The notes under the pieces are model-generated. The model did not search any database and had not been told where the DNA came from. It saw only the letters and a list, made by a program, of their open reading frames with translations. This document shows positions 9,419-20,800 of a stretch of DNA of 64,000 nucleotides, piece after piece; the first letter of the stretch is position 1; each line of letters opens with the position of its first letter. The stretch comes from Kappaphycus alvarezii. Taxonomy: Eukaryota > Rhodophyta > Florideophyceae > Gigartinales > Solieriaceae. A program made the translations under genes and the position numbers. The stretch spans positions 1,116,001 to 1,180,000 of the forward strand of contig NADL03000666.1 in NCBI GenBank assembly GCA_002205965.3. Direction: 5' to 3'.

Positions 9419-12400
9419 ACCAAAGGTGCACCTTAGATTCCATGCAATTTTCATTGAATGAGCTAAATATTTAATCATTTAGTTTTGAGATTCTGTGAAA
9501 CTCGATTAGTAAACATTCAGTTTTTTACCAGCTCGTTTGGTAAACATGGCTTCCTTTGTCAGGGAAACCCAAAAGTTCTATCCTGAACTATTCTCGTCGA
9601 GGTCATTGTCGGCAGCTGAAAAACTCCAAGTATAACTATACTACATTTTTAAGAAATTTTTTAAAAGCACTCCTACATTTCATATGTCTGTTTGTATAAT
9701 AATTCATCCATAATGATTTTTTTTGAATGAAGCATAATTAACCCTATTTTTTTCTAAATCCGCTGTGAAGTGCCCACTTGAACCACAATCGCGACTAAGT
9801 ATTCTTGCCCTACTTTTTTCTTTCGAATTCTTCGCAGAATGAGAATAATGCCTCAGAATATTACCACATCGGTGACAGAATTACGGCAAGAAAGAAATTC
9901 TCAGATAAATACGATGTTTTAACTCATTTTTAAACTGCTGGGTAAACAGAATGGGAAAAGACAAGGCTGTTCATATTGCGCTGATTTAGAGCCAGATGTT
10001 CCTCAGAAGCAGCAGAATGCGTAATATATGCATGTTTATATCGATATGAAAATAAACCAAGGAAATTTTTATATTCAACTTGTTGATTATTATAATCAAA
10101 CTCTTGCTTCGCTATGGTTGTGAGGCACTTGTTTCGATACAGCTGTATTTTTTAAGTTATTTTAGTTCTTTCGACCAAAAGTGGAAATTCTGCTCACTAG
10201 TTTCAGTCTCTAGCACCTTAATGATAGAAAGGTAGTGATGGTCAATATGACAATGTTGAACTTGAAAAACGGCGCCACGTTCCTTTACTATCTCTATTGC
10301 AGTGAACTAGGTGATTTCTGAAGTCTTCAAATGTGACATCTTCAAGGTTCTTCACTGTCCCAAAGTATTCTGTAGTGTAATGTCTTGACAATTCTACTTC
10401 TTAAATGTATCAAAAACCACTGCTTAAGTATTATTATTGTGCGATATATATCATTAAAGTAATAAAATGTTATGCAATATTTCATTAAATTAGTAGAATA
10501 CAGATAGACTCTGCGGCTTCATTATATACATCAAACTTTAATGCGCGTTCCTGGTGATTACATTCCGTACAAGGCCCTATTTGTAATATAAGGCTTCACA
10601 GATAGCAAAAATGTGGCTGCCGGACGGGCTACTTAAGTAAAAGGCCCTGCGAAAGTAGTAGTACCTGATTAAATTTCTAGCTCGATAGTTACTTCCTCTC
10701 TGATTGTATTCCGGTTGTGTTAATAGGTTATTTCTTAAGAAAGGGCCTGAAATTAGCACAGCTTATGGTGGCCGAGCGCTTAAATTGTCTGAGTTAATTG
10801 TTTTTATTGATCGAAAGGGAAAAGTCCAGAGTTTTGAACCACCTTTCTAATCGTTCTGTTGCGACCCACGATGTGTTTTTCTACTACTTCCTTCAGATTC
10901 AGTTCTGAGACTTATAGAATCCATTGTGATAGTGAAAATGAATTCTCCACTGCTATGAAAAAGTGAAAATGGAGTGGCAACAACAGTTTTCGAGAGCATC
11001 AGTGGCCAGTTTTTTCATGTTGATGTTAGAAAAATCCTGTTCCATTGGCACATTAATTTTTCGATCAGAGTCATTTGGGGTTCAACATCTGACATTTGGT
11101 ACTTTTCGGTGCGCTTTAGCATCTATTGGAGCTCATTTTCTCCCTCTCTGCGATTATAGACTCAAAGTTATTCTTCAAATTTCCAATCGCCTTTTGACCG
11201 GTCCTGAGCACCGCAGTACCAATAGTTAGCGTTAACAGCAGAAATGAAGATTTTCGAAAGTAAACTTTCCGAATCTCCATTTGATCCCCTTTGAAGCTCT
11301 CGGACCAATTTCAAATGCTCTGAGACTACCTATGAAATTAACATTATCTTGATTTTGTACATTTCCCTCGTATACAGCTCAAAACTTCAGCGGCCTGGAA
11401 GAAAATATCGCGGCGAGCTTGTGCCTACAAAAGTCTATCTAGCACTGAGCCTTCCAATCCCTTTAATATTCTTCGCTTCCACCGCATTGGGCCGCTCTTT
11501 CTCTTCAGTTCTCTCATTCCGGAGACCTTCATGACATCATTTTTAGAGATGACGGTGGATAAAATTCCTCGCCCATTCCAGTCAGCACATCTGCGAACAC
11601 TCACCCCAACTGCCAGTCAGATAAATCTTCAAAAACTGCTTCACCAAGCCATGCCGTCTTACTCGCGGTTGCTTTACCAACACGATAATGAAAATTTTTC
11701 CCGTAGATTGAAAACGGCGTGCGAAAAAAAAATTAAATTACCTTTCTACTTGGCCTGCAACCTCCTTTTCGTCATTATGTCCGTTTTAGCTGCATTTATA
11801 CCAACTAATTCCAAGTTCTTATCGCAAATCTACATTCAATACAGTATTTTTTTAACCAAGCTGGCCATAAAAACTGTAGTAACGTTATTCTTGCACCCAC
11901 TGCGAGTAGATATACCTCTTACATATTCATCTATATCCTTTCTCTATCCAAACTCCACATCTGTTTCCTCTGAGTTGATAAATTCAATGATTTTTTTCAT
12001 AATGTGAGGATCTTTACCCGTTACAAATACCCCTCTTGGAATAGTTGCAAAGAGGTTTCATCTTGCTGTCAGTGGTAAACTAGTCTATTCTAGCTGAATT
12101 CGACAAAACTTATGTTCATACAGCATTTGCAACAAAATTTATAGCATTTTGTGAAATTGTTATGCAAAATTCTTTTTCTATACTATCACTTTATTATTAT
12201 AAGTATTCTCCCGGCTGCCTTCATTGTCGGTTACAGCTGGGAATTTAAGAGTGTCCTATTGTTATTTTTAGACGAAAATTTTTTAAGAAGATTCCTGGCA
12301 AATCAAACCAAGCCGCTGTAACCTCCATAGAAATGAGTCGATTGTTGAAAAGTTTCCTTTTATTCAAAATTTGTCCCTGCGGGTGTTCCACAGAGTAAGT

Positions 12401-15400
12401 AAATGCTGGTGAAAACTTACCAAGATCTGTTAATTAACTTTAAAGGGATACTAATACAAATTTTATGCACCATTAAAAGCATATCATGGCACTTAATGCT
12501 TTTGAAATGCAATTTAGAAAATATAGAGCAAATTTTCGCTATTACGGTGTAATTAGTCGACTCCCACTAATATAAACTTTTTTCAGTATTTGATTAAATC
12601 ATGTAAACGACCAATATCTGGAAACAAATGAAAATTAGGATTGATTACTGCTTCTTTTTACTATTCCCGAACAAAGCATAATTTTTACTATATTTCAAAG
12701 CATAAGGAAAAGCTAATTTACAGAAATAAGAACGGAAAAGGAAAAGATCATTTTGAGCCCGCAGGTTTAGACAATATAGCGAGCAATGATTTATTGAAAC
12801 GGAGAACAAGAAAGTGTTTTGTAGGATTCATTTAAATTACCCGTTAATTTTCGTTCTGATAACTTCCCCGCACCCTTAAGAAATCACTTCGCTTCTTTCA
12901 AATCCATTAAAATATTTACTATCGCTCTATTTTTTGGTTATTTAATCCTCATAATCCTTTTTTCTTGAATCATTCGATCCCGGCTTTAAACTGTTTAACT
13001 CTCCTCCTCTAATTCTGTCTTGATTTTTTTTTTTCATCTTCCTCTCCCATGCTCTCATTCCTTTCAGCCTCCAAAAAATAATAGTTAGATTTTTTATTCA
13101 TATTGTTTGACTCCTAGTTAGGGCATGGTTTTCCTCTTTGTCCATCTTTCCATTTTAACTTAATAGGCTAGTAAGCGATTCGCGAGAAAAAAGAATTTAA
13201 AAAACCGGCAGCTGAATGCTAACATGATATCATTAAAATAGAAGGGAAGCCCTCCAGTATTTGCTGATATTCTTCATTCTCATTATCTCTTCAGACTTTT
13301 CTGAAATTTTGTATTGATGTCGCATCATAAACTGACCTCCTCTTTTTTTCTTCTAATGTTCCTGCGTTAGTTCTTTATTTTTTCAGATAAATCTCAGTTG
13401 GTACTTCAACATATGATCCAACGCTTACATATTTTTTTGCGACATTCTTAGTCTTCTTTTCATAGTTCGAACTTTATTTCATGTCCCATGCCTAGTTGAA
13501 ATGCTGTGTACAATCATTACTAGGCTTTTATTCATGTGTCCGTATTTTTCCCAGTGACTTCGTCTAATCCAGCTACTTGCAACCTACAGTGGCATTTGTG
13601 GGTCTTCCGTTAATCTTAAAATCAACATCAGTCCAAATTTTACCTTCGAACGCAAAAAAGGGTCGAGATAATGCCATATCTTCTTTCTGCTAATACAGTA
13701 TGTGTCCACGATTTCTGTTCCATTTGGTGAACTTAATTTCCATTTATTCCTCTACAGTCCTGTGAACTTGCTTCCTTTAATTGTCCAATTTAAAAGGGTA
13801 GAATCCGTCAACAAAATTCATTATCTAGATGATTTCTGTAACTTCTAAGGTTTTACTTAAAAATGAGGAATATATTACACTTAAATAGATACACTGTTAT
13901 TATCATATTGATTTGAATCGTAAGCATGTTAATTTCTGTGATATTTGATTCAAACTGATGTGCACAATAGGCCTCGATTTGTGTGCCAACTTTCGATGGT
14001 AACCTAACCAGACCTTTTTAGAGGAGGTTTAAATTTCCGGCTGCTAACTTCACATTTCTTTTGTCTTCTTCTCATTGATTGGGCTCTGCAACCTAAACGA
14101 AGAGCGACTATGGAAGTGGCAGTGATGCATCAGATTCTATGCACAACGTCAGTTTCGTTTCACTATTCCTTTATTTTAGCCGTTGCAAATTTTCTATAGA
14201 TGATACTGGGGCTCTTTCCGGTGACTTACAACGTGATTATTGTTCTTCGGAGCCATATAAGATTTATTGAAGGCATGATTGACGATTCGGAGACTTTAGA
14301 GAGCCCAAATGGTCTTGCCCACTTCGCGACTTCTATTAGGGGTTGGCTTTAGCAGAAACAGCGCTTTCCTCTGTAGCTAAGCCGCAGTTTCCGAATTCCA
14401 TCTATTCTCGCATCCTAGAGTAGTTTGTCCACATATATTACTAAAATAGAGAGGTTATTTGCACCAATTGCAGTTTTCGGGGGGTATGATTTGCCCCATG
14501 TGTTGTACAATGCGATCTTTATGATAAAATCAGCACCCGTAGCCTATGAATAGTTCCTTCCGTATCCCGTAGCGGATTTTTGTGTGTTGCAAGCCATGTT
14601 GTTTTTGTTGTCGCCTGGCCTTCGAGGATCGTTTTGCAATTTGTTCGGGTTTAATTTAAGAGATACTTTAGCTTAAATAGTTCAACACATCTTTAGATGA
14701 TGCAATATTCATCTTCGAATCCATTTACAGAGCTGGAAAAACAGAGGAAAGTACCTGATAGGCTTTGAGGTCTTTCTCTGTTCTTTTCAATCTTCACAGT
14801 ACGTTTTGAGTTCCCCGCAGATGATATTGAACTGAAAAAGATATTCCCAGAATCCTTAAAGGGTTCCATTTGTTATTACAGCCTTTTCTTTCAAAAGCCG
14901 GCTTAATGGGCAGTTTGGATACACATCTAGGCTTGTAAATTTCAGTCTAAGTACGGAGCTAGAATTTCAGAATTATATGTCGAGTCCATGCTTATGGAAG
15001 AGTTGGTGAAATCTGTAAGGATTAGTATGTTGATGCTTGCCTTAGTCACTTTATTACTGCTTATCTGATTCTATATTTCCTTTTTACTTTTTGATATCTG
15101 CTTTCGTTCTTTCCATTTTTCTCTTTCTTTATTTTCTTTCTTTATTCCTAGATTTTTTCTTTTTATTACTTTGTCTATGTAGGTAGTGTCGGAAAATGGC
15201 CCTGTGTAAGACTCTCTGATAGTGAGACACTTTTCCATGGTTGACTATTATTCTTTTCGTGAACTCAGGTAGAGTGTAGCTCACCAATATTTCGTAAATG
15301 ACCGCTCATAGTACAACCTCTTAGCTACAGGTTAGAAGATCCATGTGTCATGAGGTTATCAGCTCCCGTTGCCCACCTTCCCGCAAAGTGGAGACAGGTG

Positions 15401-15624
15401 CAAATGATCTCTAGGAGGGCTTCCCCGGAAAGTTTAGGACGCCAAATAGTTTTCACCTTTTGTCTTGGAAGTCGTTCTGGCTTCTGGTAGGAAAATTTTC
15501 AGTGCTTCTTGTACTCCATGCAACACCTTGTTATATTTTAAGCTCGCTTTCCACTAGATCGAAACCTTTGTATGCCGAGCGAACTCGATCGGTGCGGACG
15601 CCAGGTCAATGAGGTTAACTTACT
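9419..15624. other. 6.2-kb AT-rich desert
   Basis: Conspicuously AT-rich compared with the gene island at 24-31 kb, with dense stops in all six frames. The longest ORF (11531-12007 plus, 158 codons) is Ser/Leu/Phe-rich, has no recognisable domain and looks random. From about 13,900 on, base composition becomes more balanced, but I still recognise no gene. No direct or inverted terminal repeats were seen. It may be old, fully decayed transposon sequence. Confidence 0.45.
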
Positions 15625-16680
15625 TCTCATATGGTGGGCATGTCTTGTACATCGAAAGGAGCGGCTCGTTTCGACAACCTAATGAAATCTTCTGATGCGC
15701 ACACTTGCTGGGGTGTTCTTGGCACAGGCATTTTCAGAGGGCTACAGCCGCCCTCAAGCCAATCGAGTGAAAGAACGACTTTGGGTATAGATCTCACCTC
15801 CGCGGTGGATATCGCAGCGGTAGCCTTTCTGGCTCCAAGTGCCGCGATGAGCAAAATTTATGCTCGTGTCTTGCCATCTCCGATTACAAGCTTCGCTACT
15901 TACTCCGATGTCATTGACACACTTTTAGCCTGGAATTCTCGTTGCCGCCCATCAGAAGACATACTCCCTTTCAGCTGCTCCTGTTCCAATAATGCTCCCA
16001 CGTAGAATACCCTGAAAATCGCTTTCCACATTTCGCTCACGGAGCAACTACCCCAGGGTGACAATCGTACGCGAGCCCTCCGAGCATTAATGAAACTGCA
16101 ATGCTCGTAAGGATGGGTCCACTGGGCCCCCGTCTAGGTTTGAAAACGTACATCCCGAACAAACAAATTTCTATCTGTCTGCTATAGTTCTCCCAGGTAC
16201 CTATATTCGCACCAGGGACCCCGTGCCAGGAGACAACCATGCTCCGAAACTTCGGATGTTCACGGGGATCTGCTCATGCATTGTCTATAAGGTAGAGAGA
16301 GCACTGTCCGGCATGACAACCAAATTGCCCTGTTATGAAGCGACCTCGCCAGCGCGGCAGGGCATCCCATTATGTACTCTCGACCTGCAACATTCCACAG
16401 GACAAGGCCCGACATTAAAGCAAAAGGAGCGACAGTTGACACGGACTATTTCGACGTTACGTTCGTCAACCCAGTAGGCCCCTCCCACCGCCGGATTCGA
16501 AACTTCAACCCTCGGACCAGCCTTAACGCCGTCATGTCAAACAAGCGCAGAAGGTACAAAGGTCTCATTTCAGCATCGTCCGAGAGGGCTAGGCTCCTCC
16601 CTATTCCAATATTTGCCCTGGAGGATGGGATCCGGAAGCTTTTTCGTTGTTACGAGGGTGGCAAGAGCTGTCGCGAATAG
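15625..16680 (+). pseudogene. Non-LTR retrotransposon: post-RT region and restriction-like endonuclease
   Basis: The first open stretch (15631-16005) ends in LGIDLTSAVDIAAVAFLAPS, matching the G-G-L-G-I/L-x-x-L-T-x-A...A-A-x-x-A-S segment that follows RT in this superfamily. A degraded stretch with stops follows (16020-16370). Then comes RPDIKAKGATVDTDYFDVTF followed by NPVGPSHRR, KRRRYKGLIS and RLLPIPIFALEDGI, the PD-x(12-14)-D core of a restriction-like endonuclease and its downstream Lys/Tyr and Phe/Pro blocks, ending at TAG 16678-16680. Endonuclease sequence divergence shows a subfamily distinct from the copy at 47.8-49.0 kb. Confidence 0.6.
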
Positions 16681-16960
16681 AGCAATGCGGCATTCCTCGG
16701 GGACGAGATCAATTCTTTTGCAACTGCACGCCACTGTAGTGGTCTCCTCTAACGCGATATGTTTGGTGTCTGGTCTCCCAACATCTTTCTAGATAGAATG
16801 AAGACATCTACTATCTTCTCTTAACACAACACCTTCCTCACAATTTTCTCTGGTTCGGAGTCTTTGAGCTCCCGCAGTAAACACATCCCCCTTTTGACCC
16901 CCGGTAGGCATATCGGACTGGATGTGAAAGCCAACGAAAATGTCAACCAAAAAGGGGGAA

Positions 16961-17035
16961 ATGTTTGGGTGCTTTAATGTTTGAAAGATGTGGTCGGTTG
17001 GGGCCCGGAATATCATAGAGGGTTGCCGGTGATGG
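16961..17035 (-). repeat. Copy 1 of dispersed non-LTR 3'-flank motif
   Basis: Plus-strand text TTTGGGTGCTTTAATGTTTG, then AAAGATGTGGTCGGTTG, GGCCCGGAATATC and TAGAGGGTT. The same string recurs near 23,250, 49,050, 52,920, 56,980 and 57,070. At 52.9 kb and 49.0 kb it lies just 3' of minus-strand non-LTR C-termini, so it is probably the element's 3' untranslated end, oriented minus here. Confidence 0.55.
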
Positions 17036-17349
17036 AAAGTCCTATTGGCCAGCAAAGTTACCTGATATCTTGTATGAAGCAAAGTGCTTTGAGCATACCA
17101 CGAGATATGCCCGCATCTAAAAATTGACGTTGATCCCTCCTATGTCACAAACTGCGAAATGCTGTCCTCCACTAAGTTGTCATTTCCGTGAATTATTACT
17201 CGCAACGGCGGACTCGCAACACACTGGTTTAAAAGGCTGACCATTCTTTTCAAACAGTAATCCACCCAACTGCAGCCCCTCTTCAAGCGCGGGTGAACGC
17301 GTTAATTTTCCTTTTCTTCCTTTATTCTGATTCTTTTACCTTGTAGCGC

Positions 17350-18359
17350 TTACCTAACCTCCGCCACCGCCACCGCCACTGTCACCGCCCCCTCCACCCC
17401 CTCCACCGTCGCCACCCCGCCACCGCCACCGCCAAAGCCGCTGCCCATGCCCCCACCCCAACCCCGGACCCCGCCTCGGCCACCGACCCCGCCTCGGCCT
17501 CTGAAGCCTCCCAGATTGTCAGTCTTGCCACTACCACTGAAACAACGGCATATCCTGAATGCTACAAAGCCTGCCGCGAAAAGAGATATGATTACGATCC
17601 AAACAACGTTGATACCTCTTTCTTTGTTGGAGTCACTCTCAGTGAAGCACTGAAGCACATTTGGGCATATTTCTGTACCCCGCTCCGAAACAAGGACATC
17701 AATTGATGTAGATACACCTTCCCACGTAATTGTGGTGGATTTTTCTGTCGAAGAATTTTGCACTTGGCCATCTGGCGCTGCCTCAACTCTCAGAGATGCA
17801 TTGGGGTTTCCATGGATAAAAGATACTCGCATCTTGTGGAAAGACTGCTCCCAAGAGCCAGTACGCCATCTCATGATATTCACCTGTTCATTTTCTGGAG
17901 GAGCAGCCGTTGTTTCTGGACATTTGGTTGTGAATTGTGTCACCCCGGATCCAGAACGTATTTCACAGTGAAAAGGACGGACTGGTTCCATTTTTCGGTA
18001 GGAAGGTTCACTCGGACTTCGTCTTTGTCGGAATTCGATTGAAGAACCCCTGCACTAAACACGGTTAGGTTGTTGCGCAGGCCCACAACATTCCTGGCAA
18101 GTTGCTGTCCCTCAATAAGTGGGATTGACCGAAAGGCTGAACGTCCTGTAGTGAAGGGAAAAAGATATCTTTCAGAGACTGATACGGAGCAGTTTGGATT
18201 GCGGAAGACAGTGATATCAACTTCGCACAAGTATTTCGGCGATTCAGATTGATCACTCGGCGGGGAGTTTTCGCATTTTAACGACGAGATCTGCGCAAAG
18301 GACGCACGTGCGCAGAGAATAACTACCCAAAAACCATACTTGCGAAAGATATTGTTCAT
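17350..18359 (-). CDS. Type I membrane protein with Gly-rich tail, DUF2207-like; one apparent frameshift
   Basis: Starts at the ATG at 18357-18359, giving a clear signal peptide (MNNIFRKYGFWVVILCARAS, cleavage before AQISS). The lumenal part contains YLCEVDITVFRNPNCSVSVS, ERYLFPF and FRSIPLIEG, a layout like the N-terminus of DUF2207 membrane proteins (D-V-x-I...V-x-E-R-Y-x-F...R-x-I-P-L). A later transmembrane helix, VVWIVIISLFAAGFVAF, is followed by Cys/Arg and a long Gly-rich tail, also typical of that family. Function is unknown even in the family. The frame breaks at about 17945: CCGGGGTGA gives a stop, and one extra G would keep it open to 17350. I take this as probable sequence error. 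The family link is by pattern only. Confidence 0.55.
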
Positions 18360-18413
18360 GATAAACGCATGTGGAGTTGAACGGCTGAATGTAAACTGCA
18401 ACAAGAGACTCAC

Positions 18414-19144
18414 GTAAAATTACGATCCAGCGCAAATGTTCGATCATAAATCACAAGGCGGATTATGCATGTATACGTGGTGCTGCAAGCGAAGCTTTTC
18501 CGCGTCTCGGTGGATTCTCAATGTTTCAAATGAAAACAATGCCACAGCAGTAAGTAGTTTGTGTGAGTAACGTAGTCTCTCTTACAGCGAATGTTTACAA
18601 GAATTGAACGGGTGCTGCAGGTATAAATACTAGTCCTTTGGCACTGGAACACATTGAATGATTCTGTAGAGGTCACCTTAGCAGATAAACTTCTGAGTAA
18701 GTGTAACAATGATAACCACGGTTCATCAATATGAAACAACCTCAACTTTCGCTTTTGGATTCTATGAAAGAGATGGGTAAAGTGCATATGTTTCTTCTTT
18801 TGCGCTGTGTGTTGAGGAATACCCAGTGCGTATGTACTAGCCAATACATCTCCCTCGGAAAATTCTTTCACTGCACCCTTGGAATAAAGAATGAGTGAAG
18901 TCAGGTGTTCTACACATGACGCATTGTAGTAAGCATGACGTAATTTACATGCCAGTCATCGTAATTTCGCAGCCATACACCATACTGCCGTACACATCAA
19001 ACGTCAACATCTGTTAAATAGATTCAGGAGTAATGCATTAGTGCCCGGGACAACTGAAAATGCTGATTTTCACATCAACATTGATAGATGACATACGGTA
19101 GCGATGATGTCGATAATGTGTCCATATCATCTTACTTTATTGAT
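18414..19144. other. Upstream region of the minus-strand membrane-protein gene
   Basis: Nothing coding that I can support. It would hold the promoter of the gene ending at 17350, but I see no clear TATA element. Confidence 0.3.
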
Positions 19145-20045
19145 TTTAATTTTGCCCTTGCTTGCAAGTACAAAAACGGTCAGACCCGCCGTCACAATGT
19201 CCTTCGCAATGCTTTGCACCGCTTCTACAAGGAAACTGGCATTACCACTCTACTGGAACACCCCTCCCACCTAGCTCCCCTCTGCTTCTTCGCCTTCGGC
19301 GCATCGTGGTGACGATTTACATTCCGGGGGCTTACGGTCTTGATCACTGCGATCTAGCCTTTGGTGCTACTGTCGCCCATCCCCTAGTCCAATCATGAAT
19401 CCACGAGGGCTCGTCCGGAGCCCCCGCAGCAGCCCTCGCCGAACGTTCCAAGCATTTGCACTACGGGGAAGTCTGCCGTTCCTACGATACCCTGCATGCC
19501 TCTGAGTGCTTGTCCCACCGCCATGAAGATTCCCCCCGTCAAAATGGGCAAAGGACTGATCAAAATTACATATTTTCGAAATGCCAGTTCTTGGAATGAG
19601 ACTGGAACGCCAGTGGTCGACCGACACCTTTCGAGTAGCTCTTGCCAATCTGATGCTTCGGCTGCTTTCCTTCCCTTAGATCACATTTCCGCCGTGTTGC
19701 TTACGCTTTTCATTTAATATTCCCTACGAAGCGGTTGGCGCACGTACTTTGGGTATCTGACTCCATCACATACATATGATACAGATATGTGCGAAATGCA
19801 AAGCATGTGAAGATATCGATCCTCCATCGCGACCTCCACCACAGATAGGCTCGAGCCTGTGCCAGTCTACACTCTCGGAGACTGGCACCTGGACGCATGC
19901 GCGGTTCTAAATGGCGTGGCAAGGAAAGTGGCCGTGAGGGCAATGGAGACCTATGGAAAGGTTCGTGAGACTTAGATGCAAAGGCACGCTGCAGCAGCCT
20001 TCATGTCCATTCGGGCCTGCTTGATGGCTGGCCTTAACGTGGCCT
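19145..20045 (+). pseudogene. Non-LTR retrotransposon endonuclease region and C-terminal tail, shifted
   Basis: Pieces in order on plus: LACKYKNGQTRRHNVLRNAL plus HRFYKETGITTLLE (zinc-knuckle end and R-R-H-N-x-L-R box), then in another frame YIPGAYGLDHCDLAFGATVA plus HPL (endonuclease D-x-T-V-A-H-P counterpart, with Gly where Asp is expected), then AERSKHLHYGEVCRSYDTL (the K-H-x-H-Y box). After about 350 unrelated bases comes VPVYTLGDWHLDACAVLNGV plus ARKVAVRAMETYGKVRE. This order matches the minus-strand copy at 47.8-49.4 kb. Frame changes throughout; no RT domain precedes it. Confidence 0.6.
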
Positions 20046-20624
20046 TTTTAGAAGCGTAGTTCTACCCGCAATACTGTGTCTGATTGCCCTTTTAGTCGAT
20101 TCTGGTTGTCTGGACTACTTTGGGATAGCAGCGCTCGGGGGCTGACATCCGGCGGCGTTCGGCATCGTCAAGGAACTTTTGAGAACTGTCGTCAGCCGCG
20201 GGATGGAACGAGTTTCACACGCGCAAGGTATTCTTCTGCAGCGACACTCTAAATTGGCAGTAACCTCAAATGCGGCTTGATTGCTTGCTTGCCTCCCCTC
20301 TTCTTGGTGGTAGAGTGAAGCGCCATGAGCGCCTGCCGCAAACTTTCACGTACATGCTCACTACCACCATACAAGTTGACTGGGTATCTGCCAGCTTATC
20401 TGTTACTGTAAACGAACTCCGCCTGCCTCCCTTTTGGGATAGAGTCGAATATATCTTCCAATGGTAAAACACCCAAACCTTCCCCTACACGTGCATGGTA
20501 CTCGCGATGTATATTCTAAACCGGGGGTGATTTTGGATGTACTTCCGAATTACTATCCAAAGGTGTAATGACTGTTATCCGAAAATCAGAACGACAAGGG
20601 GGTTTAACTGATAGCCACGCCAAG
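20046..20624. other. Spacer with a short dispersed repeat near 20,370-20,465
   Basis: No supported gene. Bases 20371-20462 (GTTGACTGGG ... ATATCTTCCAA) resemble 53439-53510 and more weakly 50812-50865. The shared words are GTTGACTGGG, then GGATAGA and ATATCTTCCAA. This is a short dispersed repeat of unknown origin. Confidence 0.3.
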
Positions 20625-20800
20625 GCTGCACAGCGTCCCTTACCAGATTGGAGTAAGACCGGACAGTAGCCACGCAGCATTTGACATCAAGGCCACTGCA
20701 GCTTGCCTTTACATGAGAACTGAACGTACGATTATTCCGCGAGTTTCCTCCGCTCTCACGGCTAACTCAGTATCATCCCCGCAATACTCAGCGAAAGTAA
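20625..20800 (-). pseudogene. Non-LTR retrotransposon C-terminal tail fragment
   Basis: The minus strand reads ELAVRAEETRGIIVRSVLM, stop, RQAAVALMSNAAWLLSG. This is the counterpart of AVRALKTYGKVREVLMQRHA plus AAAFMSNAA at 49185-49370 and of AVRAMEAYGKVRAVLTQRHA at 53.1 kb. The nucleotide string around 20690-20705 (AAGGCCACTGCAGCTTGCCT) also matches 49204-49225. Confidence 0.5.

Noticed and set aside
11531-12007. 158-codon ORF in the AT-rich block as a membrane protein
   Set aside because: Hydrophobicity follows from AT-rich codons; no domain, no homologous context.
9419-15624. Organelle DNA insertion (mitochondrial or plastid)
   Set aside because: No organelle gene, tRNA or rRNA motif could be read in the AT-rich block.
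17940-17991. Intron joining the two frames of the 17.4-18.4 kb gene
   Set aside because: The frames overlap and differ by one base at a GGGG run; no GT...AG pair with reasonable spacing is needed or seen.
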